In this document: in pieces, positions 1 through 9,948 of the stretch | How the letters are laid out: each line of letters opens with the position of its first letter | Numbering within the stretch: the stretch's first letter is position 1 | Source: Chlamydia trachomatis A/HAR-13 | Lineage (GTDB): Bacteria; Chlamydiota; Chlamydiia; Chlamydiales; Chlamydiaceae | Direction: 5' to 3' | Assembly (NCBI RefSeq): GCF_000012125.1 | Contig: NC_007429.1 | Span: 124,001 to 188,000, forward strand | Length of the DNA: 64,000 nucleotides | Program-made: the position numbers and the translations under genes | Notes under the pieces: model-generated | What the model saw: the letters and a program-made list of their open reading frames with translations, nothing else | What the model was told of the DNA's origin: nothing | Database searches by the model: none

Positions 1-166
1 CGGGCTGCAGCTTATAGGATTCGAAGCGTTCAATGCGACCATTGACTCGGCAACCATGATAGCGAACGGATTCTAAAATAGTTTTTTTAGGCAGATGAGG
101 CAGAGAAGTCCGGAGAAAAGAAGAGAGCCTTATGTGGCGATCCGCTGTACCAATAAATTCTTGCAT
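1..166 (-). CDS. RluA/RluD-family pseudouridine synthase, 5' end only
   Basis: Reading the reverse strand from an ATG at 166 gives an open frame that runs off the left edge, about 55 residues. It begins MQEFIGTADRHIRLSSFLR and continues through LPKKTILESVRYHGCRVNG. This is the pattern of an S4-like RNA-binding domain at the N-terminus of large-subunit rRNA pseudouridine synthases (RluC/RluD type). The catalytic domain lies outside the window. It is divergent from mutY, with only about 46 bases between the two starts. The C. trachomatis neighbour of mutY is, from memory, a yceC-type pseudouridine synthase. The exact target uridine cannot be told from this fragment. Confidence 0.7.
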   Translation of the reverse strand, partial: MQEFIGTADRHIRLSSFLRTSLPHLPKKTILESVRYHGCRVNGRIERFESYKLQP

Positions 167-212
167 AATCCATTATCGATAAGTGTGTTGGTACGATTTT
201 ACGAGAATTTCT

Positions 213-1319
213 ATGATAAGAACAGCTTTTTTCCAAGATAAAGAGTATTTTCCTCTGGAAGCTTTACGTTCATGGTTTCTTGAAAGTAAAAGATCGTTCC
301 CTTGGAGAGATTCTCCGACTCCTTATCGGGTTTGGGTTTCAGAGGTTATGCTTCAACAAACTCGAGCAGAAGTGGTGGTTCCGTATTTTTTGAAGTGGAT
401 GGAAAGATTCCCGACTTTACAAGATCTTGCGCAAGCAAGAGAAAGCGATGTGGTGCAGCTTTGGGAGGGGCTAGGTTATTATTCTCGGGCTAGGAACTTA
501 CTAGCCGGAGCTCGTGTTATTACAGAGATTTTCGGAGGAGAAATCCCAAACGATTTAGCGCTTCTTAGCTCCATTAAGGGGATTGGGTCTTATACAGCAA
601 ATGCGATCCTTGCATTTGCATTTAAGCAAAAAAATCCTGCTGTTGATGGGAATGTTTTGCGTGTGATGAGTCGATTATTTGCTATAGAGGAATCCATCGA
701 TCGTATGAACACGCGAAGAGAGATCACAGGGCTTTGTGAGAGTTTGCTTCCAGATCAGGATCCTCAAGTCATAGCAGAGTCTTTTATCGAGTTGGGAGCA
801 AGAATTTGTAAGAAACAGCCTCTTTGTGAACAGTGTCCGTTGCGTTCATTTTGTACAGCATATCGACAAGGGACTATGGAACAATACCCTGTCAGAAATA
901 CACGAGCAGCTATTTCCAGGTTATTTCGAGCTGTTGTGATTGTTTTGTATAAGGATCAGGTCTTGATGACAAAACGCGAAGAGAAAGAGATTATGGCAGG
1001 TTTGTATGAGTTCCCTTACTACCAGCTTCCCAAAGAAGATTGTTGTGATATTGAGAAAATCACTCATCTTGTTCAGAAAGATTATGGAGAGACGCTGTAT
1101 TTTGTTAGTAGTCTTCCTTCTCAAAAGCAGGCATTTACTCGCTATCGCGTTACACTATTCCCACATGTTTTCTACACAAAATATAGTTTACCGAATAGCT
1201 ACACGTTAGCAGAGCTATCAAGTCTCCCAAGCTCATCAGGACATCGCAGAATTAAAGAGACTTTTTTAGTCGAGTATCATAAGTCTTTGGAAAAAGATGG
1301 TAAGCTGTTCTGGAGATAA
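213..1319 (+). CDS. mutY: A/G-specific adenine DNA glycosylase MutY
   Basis: This base-excision-repair glycosylase removes adenine mispaired with 8-oxoguanine or guanine. The helix-hairpin-helix glycosylase domain is visible (PYRVWVSEVMLQQTR, LWEGLGYYSRARNL, then IKGIGSYTANAI followed by the catalytic Asp in NPAVDGNVLRV). The iron-sulfur loop has four cysteines (CKKQPLCEQCPLRSFC). The C-terminal third is the NUDIX-like 8-oxoG recognition domain (VLMTKREEKEIMAGLYEFP). The frame is open from a GTG at 183. The ATG at 213 is preferred because MIRTAFFQ starts the family-like part and GAGAAT precedes it, giving 368 residues, a usual length. It stands alone with its own short promoter gap. Confidence 0.93.
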   Translation: MIRTAFFQDKEYFPLEALRSWFLESKRSFPWRDSPTPYRVWVSEVMLQQTRAEVVVPYFLKWMERFPTLQDLAQARESDVVQLWEGLGYYSRARNLLAGARVITEIFGGEIPNDLALLSSIKGIGSYTANAILAFAFKQKNPAVDGNVLRVMSRLFAIEESIDRMNTRREITGLCESLLPDQDPQVIAESFIELGARICKKQPLCEQCPLRSFCTAYRQGTMEQYPVRNTRAAISRLFRAVVIVLYKDQVLMTKREEKEIMAGLYEFPYYQLPKEDCCDIEKITHLVQKDYGETLYFVSSLPSQKQAFTRYRVTLFPHVFYTKYSLPNSYTLAELSSLPSSSGHRRIKETFLVEYHKSLEKDGKLFWR

Positions 1320-1372
1320 ATAAAAATAGTCCGTAGTCTTTTTTCGACTCTTTGCAGCAGAGGTTTTTTTAT

Positions 1373-2128
1373 ATGAACGTTTCAGACCTTCTCAATATTT
1401 TGAATGAACTGTTACATCCTGAATATTTTAGTGACTATGGCCCTAATGGTTTACAAGTTGGTAATGCACAAACTGCGATTCGTAAGGTGGTGGTTGCAGT
1501 CACAGCGGATTTAGCAACTATTGAGAAGGCAATAGCTTGCGAAGCCAATGTTTTGCTTGTACATCACGGGATATTTTGGAAGGGGATGCCCTATCCCATC
1601 ACAGGGATACTCTATCAGCGTATGCAACGCTTGATGGAAGGGAATATTCAGTTGATAGCTTATCATTTACCGCTAGACGCGCATACAACGATTGGTAATA
1701 ACTGGAAAGTAGCAAGGGATCTAGGTTGGGAACAACTAGAATCTTTCGGAAGCTCTCAGCCTTCTTTAGGAGTTAAGGGAGTCTTCCCAGAAATGGAGGT
1801 TCATGATTTCATATCTCAATTATCTGCATACTATCAAACACCGGTATTAGCGAAAGCTCTTGGAGGAAAGAAAAGAGTTTCTTCTGCAGCGCTTATTTCT
1901 GGCGGGGCTTATCATGAAATTTCCGAAGCTAAAAACCAGCAGGTAGACTGCTTCATCACTGGTAATTTTGATGAGCCGGCATGGTCTTTAGCGCATGAGC
2001 TGGCTATTCATTTTTTGGCTTTTGGACATACAGCTACTGAAAAAGTTGGTCCAAAAGCCTTGGCTCAATATTTAAAAGGAGCGGGTTTAGAATCAGTTGT
2101 GTTTTTGGATACGGACAACCCTTTTTAA
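1373..2128 (+). CDS. Nif3-like dinuclear metal centre protein
   Basis: Member of the NIF3/YbgI family, toroidal hexamers with a two-metal site, often annotated as GTP cyclohydrolase I type 2 homologue. The true substrate is unknown. Metal-ligand signatures are visible: VHHGIFWKG near residue 68, YHLPLDAH near 100, and the C-terminal FGHTATEKVG. Length 251 residues matches the short bacterial form without the inserted PII-like domain. The frame opens from a TTG at 1352, but ATG 1373 has AGAGG a few bases upstream and starts directly at the conserved MNVSDLLNILNELL. It follows mutY by 53 bases and may be co-transcribed. Confidence 0.85.
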   Translation: MNVSDLLNILNELLHPEYFSDYGPNGLQVGNAQTAIRKVVVAVTADLATIEKAIACEANVLLVHHGIFWKGMPYPITGILYQRMQRLMEGNIQLIAYHLPLDAHTTIGNNWKVARDLGWEQLESFGSSQPSLGVKGVFPEMEVHDFISQLSAYYQTPVLAKALGGKKRVSSAALISGGAYHEISEAKNQQVDCFITGNFDEPAWSLAHELAIHFLAFGHTATEKVGPKALAQYLKGAGLESVVFLDTDNPF

Positions 2129-2140
2129 TTAAGAAAGGCT

Positions 2141-2929
2141 CTATCGGAATAGCAACTCTTTCATAAAACCCTCAAGTTCATTGGTAAGATTCGAAGGAAA
2201 TGTTCCTCGTTTTTTTAGATAAGAGTAATCGGATAGAGAAGAATTGAAGTATGCTCGAGCCTGTTTAGAAAGAGGACGAGCGATATCTCCCGAAACATTT
2301 GCGTGATAAAAACTCTCCTCCACGATGAGATACAGTAAGGCTCTCGCAGTTTCTCCTAAAGTTGGTAGAGGAGAACAAGATAAAGACCCTCTAAATTCGA
2401 GAGACGGCACAGGTGTAGTAGGGATTTCCTTATAGTTGTTTTTGATGCCACTGACTCTCGTGTTTGTACATAGACAACGTTTAATGAATACGGGGATTGT
2501 ATCAACAGATGACTCAAACTGTGAAGAATGAAACTTGGTCAGCTCATTAGAATGATTGATAAAGCTATCCCAAAAGAATGACCAGTTTGTCTTAGAAGAT
2601 CCTTCGCAGGGGAATATAGTTAGAGATGTTCCTTGTAGGATTACATCAGAAATATCGATCTTTTTCGAAAGAATCATGGTAACAATAGAATACTTGAGAC
2701 TCACGTACTCAATTTCTACCGCATAGGGATACTTATCGGAAGAAAGAGGATTGTGGATACATAAATGGCGAATCTTCGTTTTGGAAAGACCGGGGGAAAT
2801 ATTGCCAACGGTCACTTGAGCATGCAACTGTTGGGATAGCCACTGCTCAACAATACTTTCTTTTTTTATCCAGAAGTACCCTACAATACAACAGGCTATG
2901 AGAAATGCGCTCTTGATTAGTTTAAACAT
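2141..2929 (-). CDS. Membrane-anchored protein of unknown function, AsmA-like N-terminus
   Basis: I do not recognise a named family. The protein has 262 residues and a single N-terminal hydrophobic segment (LIKSAFLIACCIVGYFW, residues about 4-20). The rest would therefore be periplasmic, held by a signal anchor. Residues 35-105 (VTVGNISPGLSKTKIRHLCIHNP..., then VEIEYVSLKYSIVTM) have the short beta-strand rhythm typical of the first repeats of AsmA/TamB-like proteins, and resemble the start of the large protein at 22349-25765. It lies downstream of groEL, separated by the groEL terminator, and is convergent with the Nif3-like gene (12 bases apart). Role inferred only: envelope or lipid-related. 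Confidence 0.75.
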   Translation of the reverse strand: MFKLIKSAFLIACCIVGYFWIKKESIVEQWLSQQLHAQVTVGNISPGLSKTKIRHLCIHNPLSSDKYPYAVEIEYVSLKYSIVTMILSKKIDISDVILQGTSLTIFPCEGSSKTNWSFFWDSFINHSNELTKFHSSQFESSVDTIPVFIKRCLCTNTRVSGIKNNYKEIPTTPVPSLEFRGSLSCSPLPTLGETARALLYLIVEESFYHANVSGDIARPLSKQARAYFNSSLSDYSYLKKRGTFPSNLTNELEGFMKELLFR

Positions 2930-2992
2930 AGAAAAGGATGGTCGTAAGCACTAGATGTTTACGATAGAGGAATAGAGAAATATTAGGAATCT

Positions 2993-3027
2993 AAAAAAAA
3001 GCCTCGTTCCTTTTGGAAACGAGGCTC
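2993..3027 (-). terminator. Rho-independent terminator of groES-groEL
   Basis: On the minus strand GCCTCGTTTCC, an AAAA loop and GGAACGAGGC form a strong stem of about 10 pairs directly followed by eight T residues. It begins about 30 bases past the groEL stop. Confidence 0.9.
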
Positions 3028-3056
3028 GAAGAATCTATTTGTTCCCATTAGAGGAA

Positions 3057-4721
<1,665 letters not shown>

Positions 4722-4728
4722 TTAGTTT

Positions 4729-5037
4729 TTATTGCAGAACTGCGATAACTTCGCTCATTTGAACGATGACGTACTCTTCACCTTCGACAGTAAGTTCTTG
4801 GCCAGAATATTTATCAATTAAAACGATGTCACCAACCTGAACTTCAAAAGGAAGTTGCTGCCCTTTATCATCTTTTTTGCCTGTTCCTAGAGCTAAAACT
4901 TCAGCTCTATCTTGCTTTTTCTTGGCAGTGTCAGGAAGAATGATTCCGCCTCTTGCAGTGGAAGCTTCTTCTTCTCTTTTAACTAAAATTCTATCTCCCA
5001 AAGGTTTAATCTTGAGGGTCGTTGCTTGATCTGACAT
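4729..5037 (-). CDS. groES: 10 kDa co-chaperonin GroES
   Basis: Co-chaperonin of 102 residues forming the heptameric lid on GroEL. Signatures: IKPLGDRILVKREEEAS at the N-terminus, the mobile-loop region GGIILPDTAKKKQ that contacts GroEL, and VGDIVLIDKYSGQEL. First gene of the groE operon, followed by groEL after 37 bases. A Shine-Dalgarno-like GAGGAGC-type sequence (AGGAGCTTAAAC on the coding strand) precedes the ATG. Confidence 0.98.
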   Translation of the reverse strand: MSDQATTLKIKPLGDRILVKREEEASTARGGIILPDTAKKKQDRAEVLALGTGKKDDKGQQLPFEVQVGDIVLIDKYSGQELTVEGEEYVIVQMSEVIAVLQ

Positions 5038-5171
5038 GTTTAAGCTCCTCGTATTTTTATATTCTATGAGGCCTCGTGGTCCGGCTTTGTTCCGCTACCA
5101 ACGTAGGGATTTGAACGATAGAACGTTCAGAGGAAGAACGATAGCAAAGTCCTCGCTTTTTTGCAACTGGT

Positions 5172-5213
5172 TTAGCAATTGGCATGATCAACTGCTATTT
5201 TTAAAAATTTATA
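5172..5213 (-). promoter_or_regulatory. CIRCE-like operator (HrcA site) and -10 box of the groE operon
   Basis: On the plus strand TTAGCAATT, nine bases, then AACTGCTAT lies at 5172-5198. The CIRCE consensus is TTAGCACTC-N9-GAGTGCTAA, so the outer TTAGCA / TGCTA halves and the nine-base spacer are kept while the inner bases diverge. On the minus strand a TATAAA (5213-5208) sits just upstream, a plausible -10 placing the operator over the start of transcription. HrcA repression of groE in Chlamydia is established; the assignment of this exact -10 is inference. The site touches the pepF stop codon. Confidence 0.75.
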
Positions 5214-7035
5214 GCAAGCTAGCTAGTTCTTCCAGCTTCCGTTCGATGTAGGAAAAGGCTTTAAGCATAGGAGCTGATGAGGTCATATCCAATCCAGATT
5301 TTTTCAAAATTTCGATAGGGAAATCGGATCCGCCGCTACGCAAAAATGTGAGATATGCTTCTTGAGCGCCTTCTTCTCCAGAAAGAATTCTTTCAGAAAA
5401 ACACAACGATGCAATGATTCCTGTGGCGTATTGATAAACATAGAAGTTGTAGTAGAAATGAGGAATGCGAGCCCATTCGATACAGCTATGTTCATCAAAA
5501 GTTATGCAATCGCCATAAAATAGGCGCTGCAGTTTCTCGTAACTTTGAGAAAAGAATTCTTCAGTTAATGGGAGACCTTGTTCGGCTGCAGAATGCATTT
5601 CCAGCTCAAAAGCAGCAAATAGTGTTTGTCGGAATAAAGTTGCAAAAACAGTGTCTAGAGAGCGAGAAAGAATAGCAATCTTCTCTTCTTTAGACGGAGC
5701 TTGTTTTAGCAGAAATTCCATCAATAGGGTTTCATTGAGGGTTGAGGCGATTTCAGCTAGAAAAATCGGATACTGAGCTTCATGATAACTTTGATGTTTA
5801 TGACTCAAGAATGAGTGCATACTATGACCACCTTCGTGCGCAACTACCGATACGTCGTATAACGTTCCTGTATAATTGAGAAGAATGTAAGGTTTGCTGT
5901 CATAACACCCAGACGAATATGCTCCTGAGCGTTTGTTAGTATTTTCATATTTATCTACCCATCCATCGGAAGTAAGACCTTTGCGTAGAGTCTCCACATA
6001 ATCGTTCCCTAAAGGGGACAAGCTATCGCAGATCAGAGTGACAGCTTCTTGATAAGAATAATGGCGTGAAGCTTCGCTAGCGACCAACGGTGCATAGACA
6101 TCATAGAAATGGAAATCCGAGAGACCAAGAGCTTTTTGTTTTAACTGAAAATACTTAGTGATCAGGTGTGTGTGTTGTTTAACGGTATCAATGAGCGTGG
6201 TAACCACAGAAGTGCTGATATCATTCTGAAATAGTGCTGCTTCTAAACAAGAATCATAATCGCGAGCTTTTGCATTGAATAGATGGGCTTGAATTTTGCC
6301 ATTCAGTAGATTCGCGAGAGATAAACGATACCCGTGATGGCGTTGACATTGTTTCTGATAAGTGTTTTTGCGTAGCTCCTGATCTGTAGATTGCATGTAT
6401 AGAGAAGCTAGAGCGTGAGAAAGGGGATGAGATTTACCTTCAGAGTCGACAGCTTCCCCAAAAGGAATTTCAGAATCTGTTAAGCTAGAAAAAGTTTTAT
6501 AGGCTACTTCCAATGCAGGGAAAGAAGACGCTAGGATTTTTTCTTCTCGAGAAGTTCCTGTGTGCGGAGCTAAACGGAATAGTTTTTTCAAATAGAAATG
6601 GTATTCCTGAAGTTCGGGAGAGGCTAATAGCATATTAGCCTCTTGCTGAGGGAGGGCGATAAGGGCCGGTTGAATCCAAGAAATTTCCTCTACAAATGAT
6701 GTGAGCAAGAAGGTAATAGATTTCAGATCAGCTGCGGCTTCTTGATTCGCAATATCTTCATCATGAGTAAGATGAGCGTATACATAAAGTTTATCCAAAG
6801 TTCTTTCAATAGAAAAGACTGTGGTTAGCAGCTCACGAAGAGAAGAAGGTTGTTTTATATCAAAATTGTTTTCGCTAAGGTGAGGCCAAAATGGAGCTCC
6901 TTCAGCACCTACTTTTTTTAATTCGTCTTGCCAGACTTCACGACTCGCATACAAACTTTTCGTATCCCAGCAGTCAGAAAGAGGAACATCTTTTCTAGAG
7001 CGTAAAGCTGTTTGTGAAGTAGTAGAAGTGGTCAT
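5209..7035 (-). CDS. pepF: Oligoendopeptidase F (M3 family metallopeptidase)
   Basis: Cytosolic zinc oligopeptidase that cleaves medium-length peptides. The zinc motif HEGGH is present in VVAHEGGHSMHSFLS (about residue 405), with the downstream glutamate ligand region EIASTLNETLLMEFLL and the family C-terminal YYNFYVYQYATGI. Length 608 is normal for PepF. Starts MTTSTTSQTA with AAGGAGAG-like sequence just upstream. The gene ends at the groE control region, so groE transcription begins at its stop codon. No signal peptide. Confidence 0.93.
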   Translation of the reverse strand: MTTSTTSQTALRSRKDVPLSDCWDTKSLYASREVWQDELKKVGAEGAPFWPHLSENNFDIKQPSSLRELLTTVFSIERTLDKLYVYAHLTHDEDIANQEAAADLKSITFLLTSFVEEISWIQPALIALPQQEANMLLASPELQEYHFYLKKLFRLAPHTGTSREEKILASSFPALEVAYKTFSSLTDSEIPFGEAVDSEGKSHPLSHALASLYMQSTDQELRKNTYQKQCQRHHGYRLSLANLLNGKIQAHLFNAKARDYDSCLEAALFQNDISTSVVTTLIDTVKQHTHLITKYFQLKQKALGLSDFHFYDVYAPLVASEASRHYSYQEAVTLICDSLSPLGNDYVETLRKGLTSDGWVDKYENTNKRSGAYSSGCYDSKPYILLNYTGTLYDVSVVAHEGGHSMHSFLSHKHQSYHEAQYPIFLAEIASTLNETLLMEFLLKQAPSKEEKIAILSRSLDTVFATLFRQTLFAAFELEMHSAAEQGLPLTEEFFSQSYEKLQRLFYGDCITFDEHSCIEWARIPHFYYNFYVYQYATGIIASLCFSERILSGEEGAQEAYLTFLRSGGSDFPIEILKKSGLDMTSSAPMLKAFSYIERKLEELASLL

Positions 7036-7337
7036 GAATCTCTCCTTAGAGTAAGCTGTTTATGCTTGTGTCAGCTAAATCATCAGCTCCTTGGTTAGGA
7101 TAGCCAGTAAGGAGAAGAGAGTTAGCTGTTTCTTGATCAAAGAGAGCAGTTTCGATCAAGATCGATTTCTAATCAAGTTTTTTGCCTGTAGTTTTCTGTG
7201 ATCAAATGATCTTAGCTCTTTTATTGACTGTAAGAGAATTAAGCTGTATGGATAAGAGGTCTGCTTTATTGATCGATGTGATTGGCAAGCCTTCTCAGAA
7301 TTGATAGCCTTTGTAACAGGTGTGATAAAAGGTATTT
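7036..7337. other. 302-base divergent intergenic region between pepF and clpB
   Basis: No ORF or RNA gene seen. It must hold the promoters of both divergent genes. A clpB promoter candidate is listed separately. Several GATCAA/TTGATC-type repeats (near 7126, 7148, 7156, 7200, 7270) are short and AT-rich, and I give them no function. No convincing CIRCE element was found in front of clpB. Confidence 0.5.
7224..7252 (+). promoter_or_regulatory. Candidate sigma-66 promoter of clpB
   Basis: TTGACT (7224-7229), a 17-base spacer, then TATGGA (7247-7252), about 85 bases before the clpB ATG. The -35 is close to consensus, the -10 is weaker. Not tested. Confidence 0.4.
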
Positions 7338-9941
7338 ATGGAGAAATTTTCAGATGCAGTAAGCGAAGCCTTAGAAAAGGCGTTTGAGTTAGCTAAAAAC
7401 TCTAAGCATTCCTACGTGACAGAAAACCATTTGCTGAAAAGTCTTTTACAAAATCCAGGCTCCCTATTTTGTTTGGTCATTAAGGATGTGCACGGTAATC
7501 TTGGTTTGCTTACTTCTGCTGTGGACGACGCCTTACGCAGAGAACCAACTGTAGTCGAGGGAACCGCTGTTGCTAGTCCTTCTCCAAGTTTACAGCAGTT
7601 GTTGCTCAATGCACATCAAGAAGCTAGAAGTATGGGTGACGAATATCTATCAGGGGATCATTTGTTACTAGCTTTTTGGCGATCGACTAAAGAGCCTTTT
7701 GCTTCTTGGAGAAAAACTGTAAAAACTACTTCTGAAGCGTTGAAAGAATTAATTACTAAATTAAGACAAGGAAGTCGTATGGACTCACCTAGTGCTGAAG
7801 AAAATCTGAAAGGATTAGAGAAATACTGCAAAAATTTGACTGTACTTGCAAGAGAAGGCAAGCTTGATCCTGTGATTGGTCGAGATGAAGAGATTAGACG
7901 TACGATACAGGTTCTTTCTAGACGAACAAAGAATAATCCTATGTTGATAGGGGAGCCCGGAGTTGGGAAAACAGCAATCGCTGAAGGACTTGCTCTTCGC
8001 ATAGTGCCAGGGGATGTTCCAGAGAGTTTAAAGGAAAAGCATCTGTATGTACTGGATATGGGAGCTTTGATTGCAGGTGCCAAGTATCGAGGAGAGTTTG
8101 AAGAGCGGTTAAAAAGTGTATTGAAGGGTGTAGAAGCTTCTGAAGGCGAGTGTATCCTATTCATTGATGAAGTGCATACTTTAGTAGGAGCGGGAGCTAC
8201 AGATGGAGCTATGGATGCAGCGAATCTATTAAAGCCTGCTTTAGCACGAGGCACTTTGCATTGTATTGGCGCTACGACTTTGAATGAATACCAAAAATAT
8301 ATAGAGAAAGACGCGGCTTTGGAACGGCGTTTCCAGCCTATTTTTGTAACAGAACCTTCTTTGGAAGATGCTGTATTCATTCTCCGGGGGTTAAGAGAAA
8401 AATATGAAATTTTTCATGGTGTGCGCATTACAGAAGGGGCTTTGAATGCAGCTGTAGTTCTTTCTTATCGTTACATCACAGACCGATTTCTTCCTGATAA
8501 GGCGATTGACCTAATTGATGAGGCTGCGAGTTTAATCCGTATGCAAATAGGAAGTTTACCTCTGCCTATTGATGAAAAGGAAAGAGAATTATCAGCTTTA
8601 ATCGTGAAACAAGAAGCTATTAAACGCGAGCAAGCACCAGCTTATCAGGAGGAGGCTGAAGACATGCAAAAAGCAATTGACCGGGTTAAGGAAGAGCTGG
8701 CCGCTTTACGCTTGCGCTGGGATGAAGAAAAAGGATTAATTGCAGGATTAAAAGAAAAGAAGAATGCTTTAGAAAATTTAAAATTTGCCGAAGAGGAAGC
8801 TGAGCGTACTGCCGATTACAATCGGGTAGCAGAACTACGCTATAGTTTGATTCCTTCTTTGGAGGAAGAAATTCATTTAGCTGAGGAAGCTTTAAATCAA
8901 AGAGATGGGCGCCTGCTTCAAGAGGAAGTTGATGAGCGGTTGATTGCGCAAGTTGTTGCGAATTGGACTGGAATCCCTGTGCAAAAAATGTTAGAGGGAG
9001 AATCTGAAAAGTTATTGGTGTTGGAGGAGTCTTTAGAAGAAAGGGTTGTCGGACAACCTTTCGCTATTGCCGCAGTCAGTGATTCGATTCGAGCTGCTCG
9101 AGTAGGATTGAGTGATCCGCAGCGTCCTCTAGGAGTGTTTCTATTTCTTGGACCTACAGGGGTAGGGAAAACTGAGCTTGCTAAAGCATTAGCAGAGCTT
9201 TTATTTAATAAGGAAGAAGCGATGATTCGGTTTGACATGACCGAATATATGGAAAAACATTCCGTTTCCAAATTGATAGGATCTCCTCCAGGGTATGTAG
9301 GATATGAAGAAGGAGGGAGTCTCTCAGAAGCTTTAAGAAGACGACCTTATTCTGTTGTTCTTTTTGATGAGATAGAAAAAGCAGATAAAGAAGTATTTAA
9401 TATTTTATTGCAGATTTTTGATGATGGGATTCTTACGGATAGCAAGAAGCGTAAGGTAAATTGTAAGAATGCTCTTTTCATTATGACATCAAATATTGGT
9501 TCGCAAGAGCTTGCTGATTATTGTACTAAGAAAGGAACTATCGTAGACAAAGAAGCTGTGCTATCTGTTGTTGCCCCTGCGCTTAAAAATTATTTTAGTC
9601 CAGAATTTATCAATCGTATCGATGACATTCTGCCTTTCGTTCCTTTGACTACGGAAGACATTGTAAAAATTGTCGGTATTCAAATGAATCGGGTTGCTTT
9701 ACGTTTGCTGGAAAGAAAAATTTCGTTAACTTGGGATGATTCTTTAGTGCTATTTCTCAGTGAGCAAGGTTATGACAGCGCTTTTGGAGCTCGCCCTCTG
9801 AAGCGTTTGATACAGCAAAAAGTAGTGACTATGTTGTCTAAAGCTCTTTTGAAAGGAGATATCAAACCTGGAATGGCGGTGGAGCTTACTATGGCAAAAG
9901 ATGTAGTTGTGTTTAAAATTAAAACAAATCCAGCTGTGTAG
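7338..9941 (+). CDS. clpB: ATP-dependent disaggregase ClpB
   Basis: Hsp104/ClpB ring AAA+ protein that works with DnaK to rescue aggregated proteins. Order in 867 residues: N-terminal Clp repeat domain (1-150), first AAA module with Walker A GEPGVGKT (about 206) and FIDEVHTLVGAGA, the ClpB middle coiled coil (about 410-530, DYNRVAELRYSLIPSLEEEI), then the second AAA module with GPTGVGKTELAKALAE (about 605) and D2 domain to the end. The presence of the middle domain separates it from ClpC/ClpA. ATG is at 7338, followed seven bases after its stop by the next gene's start, suggesting read-through into it. Confidence 0.97.
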   Translation: MEKFSDAVSEALEKAFELAKNSKHSYVTENHLLKSLLQNPGSLFCLVIKDVHGNLGLLTSAVDDALRREPTVVEGTAVASPSPSLQQLLLNAHQEARSMGDEYLSGDHLLLAFWRSTKEPFASWRKTVKTTSEALKELITKLRQGSRMDSPSAEENLKGLEKYCKNLTVLAREGKLDPVIGRDEEIRRTIQVLSRRTKNNPMLIGEPGVGKTAIAEGLALRIVPGDVPESLKEKHLYVLDMGALIAGAKYRGEFEERLKSVLKGVEASEGECILFIDEVHTLVGAGATDGAMDAANLLKPALARGTLHCIGATTLNEYQKYIEKDAALERRFQPIFVTEPSLEDAVFILRGLREKYEIFHGVRITEGALNAAVVLSYRYITDRFLPDKAIDLIDEAASLIRMQIGSLPLPIDEKERELSALIVKQEAIKREQAPAYQEEAEDMQKAIDRVKEELAALRLRWDEEKGLIAGLKEKKNALENLKFAEEEAERTADYNRVAELRYSLIPSLEEEIHLAEEALNQRDGRLLQEEVDERLIAQVVANWTGIPVQKMLEGESEKLLVLEESLEERVVGQPFAIAAVSDSIRAARVGLSDPQRPLGVFLFLGPTGVGKTELAKALAELLFNKEEAMIRFDMTEYMEKHSVSKLIGSPPGYVGYEEGGSLSEALRRRPYSVVLFDEIEKADKEVFNILLQIFDDGILTDSKKRKVNCKNALFIMTSNIGSQELADYCTKKGTIVDKEAVLSVVAPALKNYFSPEFINRIDDILPFVPLTTEDIVKIVGIQMNRVALRLLERKISLTWDDSLVLFLSEQGYDSAFGARPLKRLIQQKVVTMLSKALLKGDIKPGMAVELTMAKDVVVFKIKTNPAV

Positions 9942-9948
9942 GACGTTT

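Noticed and set aside
7658..8380. 240-codon reverse ORF inside clpB
   Set aside because: Shadow of clpB codons on the other strand, no ribosome site, composition follows the clpB frame.
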